Of a DNA stretch of 64,000 nucleotides, positions 17,297 to 26,347 are shown in pieces (position 1 is the stretch's first letter; each line of letters begins with the position of its first letter). Position numbers and translations under genes: made by a program. The stretch is from CBDFGQ01 sp965247295 (GTDB taxonomy: Bacteria > Chloroflexota > Dehalococcoidia > Lucifugimonadales > JAGWBF01). The stretch lies in the NCBI GenBank assembly GCA_965247295.1, contig CBDFGQ010000006.1, positions 62,001-126,000 on the forward strand. Direction: 5' to 3'. The notes below the pieces were generated by a model, which was not told the DNA's origin, did not search any database, and saw only the letters and a program-made list of their open reading frames with translations.

Positions 17297-18097
17297 TTAT
17301 TTCCACTGCGGCCGGCGATTCTCCACAAGGGCCTTGGTGGCCTCCCTCAGATCGGGGTGGGTATTGAAGTAGCGCTGCATGTAGGAGTCCAGCTGCATGG
17401 CGTCCCGAAGCCCGAGACTGAGGCTGTTCCAGAGGACCTCGTTGCTGGCCTGGACCGCTATATGAGAGTTGCGCATGATCAGCTTCGCTATCTCCGTCGC
17501 TCTCTCCATCAGCCTGTCGTGAGGGACCACCTCCGTTACCAGGCCAATCTCCAGGGCCCTCTGGGCGTCCAGGACCTCCTGATCCCCCAGAAGGGCCATG
17601 CGTATCACATGGTTGTAGGGGAGCCGTTTGGCCAGAGCAACCGCTGAATGGACCAGGGCGCCATAGGAGACGTGGTTGTCAAAGAAGGTGGCCTTGTCCG
17701 AGCATATTATTATGTCTCCCTCAGACAGGTACTCCATGCCCGAGGTGGCGCACTCGCCGTTGACCGCCACGATAAGGGGCTTGTATACATCGTGGGCCTT
17801 GGGGCTGGCGTTGGTGTTGAAGGCGTAGCGAAAAACCCTGGTGGGAACACCTGGCTCCGCGTCGAGCCGAGCTCGCTGCGCTTCCAGGTCTCCCTGGCCA
17901 TTCATAAAGTATTCGCCCGTGCCAGTTAGAATGGCCACCTTAATATCCTCGTCCTGCATCACGTCGTGGTAGGCGTACTCCATCTCCGCCAGGAGCCTCG
18001 CACTCTTGGCGTTCTTGGCGTGGGGCCTATTGAAGGCGATGTACGCGATGCCCTCCCCCTTCTCGTACGTGATGTCTCCGAACTCTCCTGGAATCAC
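17297..18097 (-). CDS. Enoyl-CoA hydratase/isomerase family protein
   Basis: A 266-aa crotonase-fold protein. It shows ITYEKGEGIAYIAFNRPHAK, the oxyanion-hole segment VAILTGTGEYFMNGQGDLEA, the second loop VAVNGECATSGMEYL, SEGDIIICSDKATF and LLGDQEVLDAQRALEIGLVTEVVP. The usual catalytic glutamates are not clearly conserved, so hydration, isomerisation or C-C bond cleavage all remain possible. The start is GTG 18097, preceded by GAGGAGG at 6 nt; the open frame to 18232 has no better start. It probably serves fatty or aromatic acyl-CoA catabolism. Confidence 0.85.
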   Translation of the reverse strand: MIPGEFGDITYEKGEGIAYIAFNRPHAKNAKSARLLAEMEYAYHDVMQDEDIKVAILTGTGEYFMNGQGDLEAQRARLDAEPGVPTRVFRYAFNTNASPKAHDVYKPLIVAVNGECATSGMEYLSEGDIIICSDKATFFDNHVSYGALVHSAVALAKRLPYNHVIRMALLGDQEVLDAQRALEIGLVTEVVPHDRLMERATEIAKLIMRNSHIAVQASNEVLWNSLSLGLRDAMQLDSYMQRYFNTHPDLREATKALVENRRPQWK

Positions 18098-18364
18098 GTC
18101 ACACCTCCTCTGCAGAAAGTCACTTACCCTCCAGCTACGGCGCAAATCATAACATCGCCCCCCAGGCCAGTCAATCCCGGTACCGCCACCAGGACCCGAT
18201 CGTAGCCGTAGGTGACGGCGATAGGGCAGCACCTGGAGATACGGGGCAGTAATACCGGCTTAGGTGGAGCACGGTGCCTGCCGGCTCTTCCGTTGTCAGC
18301 CAAACTACATCTATGGTATGTTGAAAAGGCCCCAACCAACTATCGGCGAGGGAGGCGGCCCGAG

Positions 18365-19441
18365 ATGCTGAAGCAGTTCCACTTGAAAGAGGATGACGCG
18401 GTGCGCGTCGCGGCGGACTCCCTGAGGGCCACCGTCACCAGCATCTTCGAGAAGCTAAACGTCCCGCCCCAGGACGCCGAGCTCGCCGCCGACGTTCTGG
18501 TTACGGCGGACCTCAGGGGCGTGGAGAGTCACGGCGTGTCCAACATGCTGAGGACCTACGTGGGGGGCTACAACAGGGGGGAGATCAACCCCAGGCCCAA
18601 CTGGAGGATCGTCCGGGAGACTCCGGCTACGGCCAACGTGGACTCCGACGCCGGCCTGGGCATAATCGTGGCGCCCAAGACCATGGAGATTGCCATTGAA
18701 AAGGCCCGAAACACGGGCGTGGGCATGATCACCATATCCAATGGCCGCCATCTGGGGATGGCATCCTACCACGCCATGCTGGCCCTCAAGCACGACATGA
18801 TCGGCATCTGCATGACGGGCTGTCCACCCTCGGTCTTGCCGACCTTCGGGGCGGAGACCAGGGTGGGAACAAACCCCATCGCCCTGGCCGCCCCCGCCAA
18901 ACAGGAGCCCCCCTTCGTCTACGACGCCGCCACCAGCGTGGTGGCCGGCAACAAGATTCACCTCGCCGAGCGGCTGGGCATCCAGATTCCCCCTGGCTGG
19001 CTTGGCGACGATGACGGCAGCCCCATCATGGAGCCGTCGGAGCCCCCAAGCCCCTACCGTCTCCTGCCCCTGGGCAGCAACCGCGAGCTGGGGTCCCACA
19101 AGGGCTATGGCCTGGCCTGCGTCGTGGACATACTAAGCGGGATACTTTCGGGCACCGCCTACGGCATGGTGCCGGGCCGTCCCAACTTCAGCCACTTCCT
19201 GGGCGCCTACAGCATCGAGGCTTTTACGGAGGTGGACACGTTCAAGGGGCTCATGGACGACTTCCTGCACGCCCTGAGGACCACCCCCCCTGCTCCCGAC
19301 CAGGACCGGGTCCTGTTTCCCGGCCTTCCGGAATGGGAAGCGGAGCAGGACCGCCGAGCAAACGGGATCCCCCTGCACAATGAGGTGATCAAATGGTTCC
19401 AGGACATATGCAGCGAGATGGACGTTCCATATCTCCTGTAG
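18365..19441 (+). CDS. Malate/L-lactate dehydrogenase family (Ldh2/YlbC) oxidoreductase
   Basis: A 358-aa NAD(P)-dependent 2-hydroxyacid dehydrogenase of the Ldh2 family, unrelated to classical LDH. Motifs are DLRGVESHGVSNMLRTYVGG with the active-site histidine, VDSDAGLGIIVAPKTMEIAI, TISNGRHLGMASYHAML, RVGTNPIALAAP and GSHKGYGLACVVDILSG. The ATG at 18365 follows GGGAGG with 9 nt spacing. It stands upstream of the hydroxyacid oxidase LhgO on the same strand, and both act on 2-hydroxyacids, but about 240 nt separate them, so a shared transcript is uncertain. Confidence 0.88.
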   Translation: MLKQFHLKEDDAVRVAADSLRATVTSIFEKLNVPPQDAELAADVLVTADLRGVESHGVSNMLRTYVGGYNRGEINPRPNWRIVRETPATANVDSDAGLGIIVAPKTMEIAIEKARNTGVGMITISNGRHLGMASYHAMLALKHDMIGICMTGCPPSVLPTFGAETRVGTNPIALAAPAKQEPPFVYDAATSVVAGNKIHLAERLGIQIPPGWLGDDDGSPIMEPSEPPSPYRLLPLGSNRELGSHKGYGLACVVDILSGILSGTAYGMVPGRPNFSHFLGAYSIEAFTEVDTFKGLMDDFLHALRTTPPAPDQDRVLFPGLPEWEAEQDRRANGIPLHNEVIKWFQDICSEMDVPYLL

Positions 19442-19679
19442 AGTTCGGGGCCACCGGCTCCCCCTGGTAAATGGTGGCCCGTCCTAGGTTGCCACAGTGG
19501 TTCCGAGGGCGCTGTTATGTTGGCCGCCATCACCACCACCGGAGATCGAAGGCGGTCCTCCACGCTCCATTCATTCCCCCTGGATGGGGGAATGTTAGGC
19601 CCTGCCCTGAGCGTGCCGACGGGATGGGGATGAATCCCCCTTAAATACTCTCCCAGCAGAGGCGAGGAGGTCGGCTGAG

Positions 19680-20909
19680 ATGGTACTTTCGGGTGACTAT
19701 CACGTTGCGATCGTGGGTGGCGGAATAATCGGCCTTGCCACCACCTTGCAGCTAACGCGCCGTTACCCCAGGTGCCGGGTCGCCGTGATTGAAAAGGAAC
19801 AGGAGCTGGCCTTCCACCAGACGGGGCACAACAGCGGAGTGATCCACTCGGGCATCTACTACCGGCCCGGGTCCCAGAAGGCCCGGTTCTGCGTGGCCGG
19901 CGTGGAGTCCCTCGTCCAGTATTGCCGGGAGAAGGGCATCGATTACCAACCGTGCGGCAAGGTGATCGTGGCCACCGACGAGTCGGAGCTCGGTCGCCTG
20001 AAGGACCTTTACGACAGGGGGACATCCAACGGGGTGCAAGGGCTCGAGATGATAGGACCCGAGAGGCTGAAGGAGATCGAGCCCCATGCCAGCGGCCTAG
20101 AGGCGATCTACGCCCCCGCGACAGGAATAGTGGACTTCAGGGCCGTGTCCATGGCCTACGCGGATGACATTCGAGCTGGGGGAGGGCAGATAACCACCGG
20201 CGCGGAGGTGGTGGCCGTCAGCATCGTGGGTAACACTACGGTGGTGGAGACCACGCAGGGCGAGCTGGCGGCGAAATATATCATAAACTGCGCCGGCCTA
20301 CACGCCGATAGGGTTGCGCAGATGGCGGGATTGGAGCCGAATGTGCGGATCGTGCCCTTCAGGGGCGAGTATTATACCCTGGACCCCGGAAGCCGGCACC
20401 TGGTACGGGGTCTGATCTACCCCGTACCGGACCCCCGGTTCCCCTTTCTGGGGGTCCACTTTACCAGGACAATTCATGGGGAGGTGGACGCGGGCCCCAA
20501 CGCGGTGCTTGCCTTTGCCCGGGAGGGCTACACCAAATCCGACGTCAATTTGGGGGACATGATAAGCACCCTGAGCTACCAGGGCTTCTGGCGCATGGCC
20601 TTGAGTACCTGGAAGACGGGACTCATGGAGCTCCGCCGCTCAGCGAGCAAGGGAGTATTTCTCCGCGACCTTCAGCGGCTCGTACCCGGGATCGTGGACG
20701 AGGACTTGGCCCCGGGTGGGGCGGGGGTGCGGGCACAGGCGGTGGACAGCCAGGGAAGGTTGCTGGACGACTTCAGCATCCAGACCAGCGCGCGCGCCAT
20801 ACACGTGCTGAACGCACCCTCTCCGGGGGCCACTTCGTCCCTGCCCATCGGCAACTATATCGTGGACCTGGCAGCCGAATCCTTTGACCTGGAGGCGGCT
20901 CTCGCCTGA
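19680..20909 (+). CDS. lhgO: L-2-hydroxyglutarate oxidase LhgO-like FAD protein
   Basis: A FAD-dependent oxidase/dehydrogenase of the DAO fold that oxidises L-2-hydroxyglutarate to 2-oxoglutarate, passing electrons to the quinone pool or oxygen. The dinucleotide motif is HVAIVGGGIIGLATTLQL. The LhgO signature GHNSGVIHSGIYYRPGSQKA follows, with TGIVDFRAVSMAYADD, YIINCAGLHADRVAQMAG and a C-terminal HVLNAPSPGATSSLPIG. It is 409 aa, matching the family. ATG 19680 is preceded by GAGGAGG at 9 nt. A related 2-hydroxyacid cannot be ruled out as substrate. Confidence 0.9.
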   Translation: MVLSGDYHVAIVGGGIIGLATTLQLTRRYPRCRVAVIEKEQELAFHQTGHNSGVIHSGIYYRPGSQKARFCVAGVESLVQYCREKGIDYQPCGKVIVATDESELGRLKDLYDRGTSNGVQGLEMIGPERLKEIEPHASGLEAIYAPATGIVDFRAVSMAYADDIRAGGGQITTGAEVVAVSIVGNTTVVETTQGELAAKYIINCAGLHADRVAQMAGLEPNVRIVPFRGEYYTLDPGSRHLVRGLIYPVPDPRFPFLGVHFTRTIHGEVDAGPNAVLAFAREGYTKSDVNLGDMISTLSYQGFWRMALSTWKTGLMELRRSASKGVFLRDLQRLVPGIVDEDLAPGGAGVRAQAVDSQGRLLDDFSIQTSARAIHVLNAPSPGATSSLPIGNYIVDLAAESFDLEAALA

Positions 20910-21054
20910 ACCCGGACTGCGGACCGCCTGGGCATTAGGAGGCCCTCGAAAACAATAGGACATCAGTGCTATGGGGCACCCTGCCTGCCTTGACTGGTAA
21001 TGGGTGCCTAGATAAAATTGGTGCGTGTAGCACGTTTCACGGGGGTAAAATGGC

Positions 21055-21534
21055 ATGACGACACCGGGAGGGCAGGCCTCGGGAGGAGCCGCAGCCGTTC
21101 TCGCGCTCCTCAAGAAGGTCCCCCTTTTCGAGTTTTTGGGCCCCCCGGAGTTGGCGGCAGTGGCGTCTCGCATGGGGCTCCGGACCTACGAACCGGGCAG
21201 GGTCATATTCCGAAAGGACGAGACCGGGAACACCCTCCAGATCATTGCCGCCGGGTCGGTAAAGATATTCATGCCTTCCGAGGGAGGGGAAGAGGCGCCG
21301 CTGGCGATGCTCAAGCCGGGAGACTACTTCGGTGAGCTGGCCCTGATGGATGGCGATGTGCGGTCGGCCAGCGCCATGTCCCTAGGCAGGACCGCCATTC
21401 TTACGCTGGAGCGCGAAGAGTTCCTCAAGTTTATAACCACCCACCCCCAGGGTGCCGCAGGCGTGTTTCGGTCCCTGGCGAAACTGATACGAAAACAGAA
21501 TTCCCAGCTCTTCGGCGAGTTCTTCAGCAGCTAG
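21055..21534 (+). CDS. Cyclic-nucleotide-binding domain protein without a DNA-binding domain
   Basis: A 159-aa protein that is almost wholly one cNMP-binding (Crp-like) beta-barrel: LLKKVPLFEFLGPPELAAVA, YEPGRVIFRKDETGNTLQII, the phosphate-binding cassette GDYFGELALMDGDVRSASAM and a C-terminal helix. There is no helix-turn-helix after the barrel, so it is not a complete Crp/Fnr regulator. It may sense a nucleotide and act on a partner protein, or be a truncated regulator. It is convergent with comF. Confidence 0.82.
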   Translation: MTTPGGQASGGAAAVLALLKKVPLFEFLGPPELAAVASRMGLRTYEPGRVIFRKDETGNTLQIIAAGSVKIFMPSEGGEEAPLAMLKPGDYFGELALMDGDVRSASAMSLGRTAILTLEREEFLKFITTHPQGAAGVFRSLAKLIRKQNSQLFGEFFSS

Positions 21535-21641
21535 CCCGACGGCAGGATTGCCCATGCACCCCATTTTGGTGAATCCCACCCGCCTATCCATGGAGGACTC
21601 GTAGCTCTCGACTCCGGGATTGGTGCACAATGGTAGCCATA

Positions 21642-22349
21642 CTATAGCCCAGGTCCCTCGCGTGCCAGGGCCAGGCCCCAGACCGCCACGGCACCCCCGG
21701 CCTTGAGGGCCGCGGCGCAGGCAAACAGCGTGCTGCCGGTGGTCACCACGTCGTCCACCAGTATCAGGCTCCGGCCCGAGACGTCGGCCCTACACTCAAA
21801 GCTCCCCTCCACGTTCTTGACTCGATCATCGTAGGACAGGGAAACCTGTGGAGGGGTGTCCCGCGTCCGGACTAATATCCCGTCTAGCACCGGCAGGGCC
21901 CTCTCTTTTGCAACCTCCCTGGCCAGTAGCTCGGACTGGTTGTAGCCACGCTCACGCAGCCTTCGCCGGTGGAGGGGAACGGGGACCAGCGCCTGGCCTG
22001 AGATAGGATTTGACTCGACCCAGCCGGCCATCAGCCGCCCCAGAGTGGGCGCCGCCGCCCGGAGATTGCGGTATTTCAGGGCATGAACGGCGCTCCGGAT
22101 GGCCCCCTCCATGATGTAGGGTGACCTGATGCCATCTATGCTGGGCGGAGCGGCGGCACAACTGCAGCACTCGCTTCCCGAAGTCCCCGGTCGGGCGCAG
22201 ACTCGGCAGTAGGGGGGTTGCAGGCGCGACAGGGACGTCTCGCATCGGGGGCACAAGAAGGCCCCGTATTTGTCACACCCAAGGCACTGGGCAGGGAACA
22301 GCAGCTCCAGAGCCGATCGTCCGAGATGGACAAGGGGCGCTTTGATCAC
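21642..22349 (-). CDS. comF: ComF-family phosphoribosyltransferase
   Basis: A 235-aa ComF homologue with an N-terminal zinc-binding region (CLGCDKYGAFLCPRCE, then YCRVCARPG and SECCSCAAAPP). A PRTase-fold domain follows, with VPVPLHRRRLRERGYNQSEL and the PRPP loop SLILVDDVVTTGSTL. In competent bacteria ComF helps take up single-stranded DNA; elsewhere its role is unclear. The start is GTG 22349, which overlaps the TGA of the upstream hydrolase gene (GTGA), so translation is coupled. Confidence 0.88.
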   Translation of the reverse strand: MIKAPLVHLGRSALELLFPAQCLGCDKYGAFLCPRCETSLSRLQPPYCRVCARPGTSGSECCSCAAAPPSIDGIRSPYIMEGAIRSAVHALKYRNLRAAAPTLGRLMAGWVESNPISGQALVPVPLHRRRLRERGYNQSELLAREVAKERALPVLDGILVRTRDTPPQVSLSYDDRVKNVEGSFECRADVSGRSLILVDDVVTTGSTLFACAAALKAGGAVAVWGLALAREGPGL

Positions 22350-23137
22350 TTCAGGAAGTCCAGGACCGCCGACACAAATCCCTCTGGGTCCTCGATCTGG
22401 GGCAAGTGGCCCACGCCGGGCAACACCTGCTTTGTGGCATTGGGTAGGTTGTTCAGCAGCACTTCGTCGGTCTCTCTAAGGCGGTCGTGCTCGCCATTGA
22501 GGACCAGGGTAGCCGACGCCTTTACCAGCGGCAGCCGTGAAACGACATCGTACCAGGCCAGGCACTCCGTGGTCCGGCGCACCCATACGCCGGCCTGGGC
22601 ACGCAGCTCGTTGGTCTTCTCCACCCACTCGGGCCTCGGATCGGCGAATGTACCTGGAGGGCCCAGCTCCTCCGGCGTACGGGGGCGGGGCATGTCGTCC
22701 CGGTCGTAGTTGGACGCGCCCTCGGCGATGCGCTGGGCCGCCGTGCGCGGGTCCCACACAGGGCAGCCCACAAGCACCAGCTTGTCCACCCTGTCGGGGT
22801 AAGAGGCGGCAAGCTCCACCGCCAGTACCGCACCAACGGAGTTGCCCACGATATGGGCCCTATGGATATTCATCACCTGCATGGCGTGGTCTAAAGAGCG
22901 GGCAAAGTCGGGCATGGAGAAACCTGTTGTGGGTTTGTCCGACTTGCCATGGCCCAGCATGTCGAAGGCGTAGCAGCTGAAGTGCTTCCCCAGTGGGTCC
23001 ATCACCGTGTGCCATGCCCAGGTAGAGGTGCCCATGGGATGCAGAAGCACCACCGAGGCCCCGCTGCCCGCTTTCACGTAGTGAATACGGCCCTCGGGAA
23101 CGGGAACGTAGTCGACCAGATCACGCTGAACAAGCAT
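22346..23137 (-). CDS. Alpha/beta-fold hydrolase
   Basis: A 263-aa alpha/beta hydrolase. The oxyanion region is VVLLHPMGTSTWAW, the nucleophile elbow is HIVGNSVGAVLAVELA with catalytic Ser, and the remaining triad is Asp in LNGEHDRLRETD and His in LPGVGHLPQIEDP. AAAGGAGG 4 nt before ATG 23137 fixes the start, and upstream in-frame codons are ignored. It resembles haloalkane-dehalogenase/epoxide-hydrolase relatives and C-C bond hydrolases, but no residue set decides among these. It is coupled to comF by a 4-nt overlap, probably without functional meaning. Confidence 0.85.
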   Translation of the reverse strand: MLVQRDLVDYVPVPEGRIHYVKAGSGASVVLLHPMGTSTWAWHTVMDPLGKHFSCYAFDMLGHGKSDKPTTGFSMPDFARSLDHAMQVMNIHRAHIVGNSVGAVLAVELAASYPDRVDKLVLVGCPVWDPRTAAQRIAEGASNYDRDDMPRPRTPEELGPPGTFADPRPEWVEKTNELRAQAGVWVRRTTECLAWYDVVSRLPLVKASATLVLNGEHDRLRETDEVLLNNLPNATKQVLPGVGHLPQIEDPEGFVSAVLDFLK

Positions 23138-23301
23138 GGGGCCTCCTTTGTCGGGGATGGTAGATTCGACGTAGCAGGCGCCGGGCAGCGCCTTGCCTGT
23201 GATGTTACTGGCTGGAATTCCGGGAGTCAACTTGAAGGCCGTCTTGACATCCGCGCATGCAGGGCTATAATCGTGCCAGATTTATTCAAGGAGCGTTCGA
23301 G

Positions 23302-23754
23302 ATGCCGGATACGGTCTTGACCTCATGGGTCCATGGCACCAGCATGCAGGGGGAATACCAAAACCGACTGAGCTCTGTCCGGCACATCGGCCCCTTCGCC
23401 CGGATCGAGGGCTCGGCGAGCCAGAACACCTGGGTGCACTTCCCAGTTCCGGCCCCGGCCGTGGCTGGCGACGGCGTGCTGCGGGTAGGCGCGGTTCTGC
23501 TGAACTTCAGGACCAGGACCGAAGACGCCTGGGTGCACGAGGTCGTCCTATACGATGGCGCAACAACGCTGGCGGAGTTTCGTGGCCTTCATCTAAGCGG
23601 CGATCATCCGGCGGAGCGGTTCGAGGTTCAGGGCCAGCCTCAGGTACGGTGGGCCCTCAACGTCACCGTGGGAGTCCAGTTTGGCCCCAGCCCGCCCAAT
23701 ATCCAGGCCACGACCATGGAGTTCGTCGCGGCCGGGTGTGAATATATTCAGTAA
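23302..23754 (+). CDS. DUF6623-like small protein
   Basis: A 150-aa protein with a beta-rich, tryptophan-containing pattern: TVLTSWVHGTSMQGEYQNRL, SASQNTWVHFPVPAPAVAGD, RTEDAWVHEVVLYDGA and PNIQATTMEFVAAGCEY. This resembles the DUF6623 family as I recall it; no function is known for it. The ATG at 23302 follows AAGGAG with 8 nt spacing. There is no signal peptide or membrane helix. It stands alone between the divergent hydrolase and the AT-rich region before the HTH gene. Confidence 0.6.
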   Translation: MPDTVLTSWVHGTSMQGEYQNRLSSVRHIGPFARIEGSASQNTWVHFPVPAPAVAGDGVLRVGAVLLNFRTRTEDAWVHEVVLYDGATTLAEFRGLHLSGDHPAERFEVQGQPQVRWALNVTVGVQFGPSPPNIQATTMEFVAAGCEYIQ

Positions 23755-23774
23755 CTCAGATCATTAGCATTTCA

Positions 23775-23795
23775 ATATTGTATATCAAACAATAT
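23775..23795. promoter_or_regulatory. Inverted repeat in an AT-rich promoter-like region
   Basis: ATATTGT (23775-23781) and ACAATAT (23789-23795) form a perfect 7-bp inverted repeat around a 7-nt spacer. TTGACA follows at 23799-23804. This arrangement looks like an operator beside a -35 element in an otherwise GC-rich chromosome. A good -10 hexamer at the correct distance is not clear, and the target would be the HTH gene at 24009. Confidence 0.4.
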
Positions 23796-24008
23796 CTCTT
23801 GACACCATAATACTTGAGCATGAAAATTGATATGGTCTTTCAGGCTCTGTGCGATTGGACGCACTTCTCGTCTCACCCAGTATGGGTGGGCAAGTCGGCA
23901 ACTACCCGCAGGTTTTACAAATGCGGCGGTTCACTGCCATAGAGATATCTCGCTGATACGAGCTACCAACAAGGTCATTGCACAAAAAAGAGGAGGGGTC
24001 TAGGTCAG

Positions 24009-24533
24009 ATGGGAAGACACCCAAAAAAGATGCTTCGGGAGATCACGGAGGATGAAAAGGCGGAGTTGACGCGCGTCGCCACATCGGATGTGGAGCGCGT
24101 GGAACGCATGAGGAGGGCCCGTGCCCTCCTAGCGGTGGCCGAGGGGAAGTCATTCACGGATGCCGCCCACTCGGCCCGAATGCGCAGCAGCAGTGGTGTC
24201 GCGGCAATAGTTTACCGTTTCCACGAGCGCGGAATGGACGCACTAGACACCTTACCGGGGGCGGGCAGACATCCCATTTACACGCCTGCCCAGAGAGAGC
24301 TCATCCTACAAGAAGTCCAGCGTGAAATGGACCGGACCTCGTTCTGGTCCCTGTCTACGCTAGAACGGGCCATCCGCCGGTCCTCCAACGGGGCCCCCTG
24401 CGTTAGCGCCAAGACAATCGGCCAGGTGCTCAGGGATGCGGGTTACGCCTGGGAGCCCGAGGACCATGCCTGGACCCGTAACGGCTCTGCCCAGGATCAG
24501 AACGAGAAACTCAAGAGTGGACACCCCGGTTAA
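24009..24533 (+). CDS. IS630/Tc1-type helix-turn-helix protein lacking a DDE domain
   Basis: The 174 residues match the N-terminal DNA-binding part of IS630-family transposases: a KAELTRVATSDVERVERMRR helix, RARALLAVAEGKSFTDAAHS, a central HTH, VYRFHERGMDALDTLPGAGR, and a second HTH ending SAKTIGQVLRDAGYAW. The protein then stops, and no DDE catalytic half follows before the dioxygenase gene 38 nt later. It is either a transposase remnant or a domesticated HTH regulator of the cluster downstream. An AT-rich region with an inverted repeat precedes it. No terminal repeats of an insertion sequence were found. Confidence 0.7.
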   Translation: MGRHPKKMLREITEDEKAELTRVATSDVERVERMRRARALLAVAEGKSFTDAAHSARMRSSSGVAAIVYRFHERGMDALDTLPGAGRHPIYTPAQRELILQEVQREMDRTSFWSLSTLERAIRRSSNGAPCVSAKTIGQVLRDAGYAWEPEDHAWTRNGSAQDQNEKLKSGHPG

Positions 24534-24570
24534 CGTTCCGGCACTTAAGCTAGCGGGGAACCGGAGGGCC

Positions 24571-25152
24571 ATGGCAAGGGTCAAGTACAGCTTGGACGCG
24601 ATGATCGCAGACATAGAGGCCCTGCTCTTCGAGCAGCCCGACCAGGGGAAGATATTCGACCTGGGGTCTACCTACCTGGAGCGGTTCATCAGCGTTCCCG
24701 ATGGCGTCGCGCCGGAATACCGGCTTCCCTCGGGCACCGGCTGCAGGCCCAACCACGGCTCGTACCTGCTGTACCATGGCGAAAGCGGGCTGCTGGTGAC
24801 CGCCGTTGTGTGGGGCCCGGGCGATCACGCCGCGCCCCACGACCATCATACCTGGGGGATGATAGGCGTGATGGACAACGACTTGAGCGAGACCCGCTTC
24901 CGCCGTCTGGACGACCGTTCCAACCCGGAGTACGCCCACCTCGAAACAGACCGGACGGCCACCATCAGGCCGGGGGAAATCTCCCTGCTCATACCCGACG
25001 TCGATGAGATCCACCAGATGGACAATCACACCGATCGCCCCACGGTGGAGGTTCACGTTTACGGACGGGAGCTTGCGGGGCTGGACCGCTGCCGATTTAG
25101 CGTGGAGACGGGGAAGGTCGACCCCCTTCGTTACCAAGAAATACGACAATGA
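24571..25152 (+). CDS. Cysteine-dioxygenase-like thiol dioxygenase (cupin)
   Basis: A 193-aa cupin of the type I cysteine dioxygenase/3-mercaptopropionate dioxygenase group. The iron ligands are the two histidines of the H-x-H in APHDHHTWGMIGVMD and the histidine in DVDEIHQMDN. It would convert a thiol to its sulfinate using O2. The ATG at 24571 is preceded by GGAGG at close spacing; the open frame further upstream overlaps the HTH gene and is not used. Together with the hemerythrin, cupin and sulfite-oxidase-like genes that follow on the same strand, it suggests oxidation of thiols to sulfite and sulfate (inference). Confidence 0.75.
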   Translation: MARVKYSLDAMIADIEALLFEQPDQGKIFDLGSTYLERFISVPDGVAPEYRLPSGTGCRPNHGSYLLYHGESGLLVTAVVWGPGDHAAPHDHHTWGMIGVMDNDLSETRFRRLDDRSNPEYAHLETDRTATIRPGEISLLIPDVDEIHQMDNHTDRPTVEVHVYGRELAGLDRCRFSVETGKVDPLRYQEIRQ

Positions 25153-25236
25153 GTAGAGGCGCCGGCGCAATCCGTATCTTTTGAACGGGGCTGGCGCCAC
25201 GCTGAGTGGCGGTTCTCAGCGACAAGGAGGCCCGGT

Positions 25237-25821
25237 ATGGCCGAGGAGATCACGAGGCTGGAGAGCCCCATCGATGCCATGCACCTGATCCACAAGGCGC
25301 TGCGGGCTGAGGCGTTGCGAATGGAGACGATGGTGGCCCACATGGAGATGGGAGAGAGCCTCCAGACCTTCAGGAGTGCCTTCAACCTCTGGGCATCGAT
25401 GCTGGTATACCACGCGGAAAAGGAAGATGAGGAGTTGATGGCCCCCCTGATGCACTGCCCAGCGGCCAGGGACGGCGTGGATGCCCACCGGACGATAGAG
25501 GAGAGGCTAGAGGACGTCCAGACCTGTATGAACGAGGAGATAGGAAAGACTCGCCTAATCGCACGGACCCAGCGGCACCTTTACGGGCGCGTGATAGCGG
25601 CCCGCATAACTCAGGACGACCACCTGGAGGAGGAAGAAGAGTTCATCTTGCCCCTGGTCCGCGAGCAGATCGACGAGCAGAAACAGGCAGAAATCATGAA
25701 GCATCTCCTCATAGACGAGGATGCTGAGGACAAGCGCTGGGTGCTGAATTGGGTAAGCAGAGCCCTGACTCCCACGGAATGCAGTCTGCTGGGCGAGCTG
25801 GTGGACTCTGCCGTCAGCTAG
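25237..25821 (+). CDS. Hemerythrin HHE-domain protein
   Basis: A 194-aa four-helix-bundle hemerythrin-like protein. Candidate di-iron ligands are in HLIHKALRAE, YHAEKEDEELMAPL, VDAHRTIEERLE and DDHLEEEEEFILPL. Such proteins bind O2 or protect against nitric oxide and oxidative stress. An AAGGAGG precedes ATG 25237. The location between a thiol dioxygenase and a molybdenum oxidoreductase suits oxygen handling in the same pathway. The C-terminal 50 residues are not recognisable. Confidence 0.82.
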   Translation: MAEEITRLESPIDAMHLIHKALRAEALRMETMVAHMEMGESLQTFRSAFNLWASMLVYHAEKEDEELMAPLMHCPAARDGVDAHRTIEERLEDVQTCMNEEIGKTRLIARTQRHLYGRVIAARITQDDHLEEEEEFILPLVREQIDEQKQAEIMKHLLIDEDAEDKRWVLNWVSRALTPTECSLLGELVDSAVS

Positions 25822-25962
25822 CGGCCACACGCCGGCACGATATTGGATCCCAGGCACCCGCCGACCTTTGTTAGATCAACCTATCGGCAGTATCCATCCC
25901 TGCAATTTCATGATACGGACCCCGGCATAGTCCACTACGGGCACCGGCAGGCGGAGGACAAG

Positions 25963-26313
25963 ATGCCTATAATCGACCATAGCGACCGGCCCATGCCTGA
26001 ACCCGTCGAGAAGCGGAGCGTTAGGTCGCTAATAAGCAGGCAGGATGGCGCCAGGTCGCTGTGCATAAGAGAGCTGGTCGTGTACCCCGGGTCCGGAGGG
26101 CGGTTGCACACCCACTCCACGGAGCAGGCCATCATGGTCATGGAGGGGTCCATCCAGATGGTATTGGGGGACGAAGTTCGCACGGTCCGGTCCGGCACCA
26201 CCCTGCTGGCACCGCCCGAGGCACCGCACAAGCTGGTCAACAATACCTGGGTCCCTGCCAGAATGCTTGTTATCTCTCCCACGGATGACCCGGATACGAG
26301 GTTCCTGGACTGA
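25963..26313 (+). CDS. Small cupin-domain protein
   Basis: A 116-aa single cupin. Motif 1 is GGRLHTHSTEQAIMVMEGSI and motif 2 is LLAPPEAPHKLVN, giving the two histidines plus glutamate of a metal-binding cupin. The ATG at 25963 is placed by GGAGG 5 nt upstream. It may be a metal-dependent dioxygenase or simply a ligand-binding protein. The next gene starts 35 nt downstream, consistent with an operon. Confidence 0.75.
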   Translation: MPIIDHSDRPMPEPVEKRSVRSLISRQDGARSLCIRELVVYPGSGGRLHTHSTEQAIMVMEGSIQMVLGDEVRTVRSGTTLLAPPEAPHKLVNNTWVPARMLVISPTDDPDTRFLD

Positions 26314-26347
26314 AATTGCCACCCTGTACCACCATCGGGAGGCTGAC

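Noticed and set aside
19572..19594. ATTCCCCC/GGGGGAAT hairpin as terminator of the Ldh2 gene
   Set aside because: A hairpin is present but no U-tract follows and it lies more than 120 nt past the stop codon, so its role is unclear.
24009..24533. Complete insertion sequence
   Set aside because: No DDE domain, no terminal inverted repeats and no target duplication could be seen around the HTH gene.
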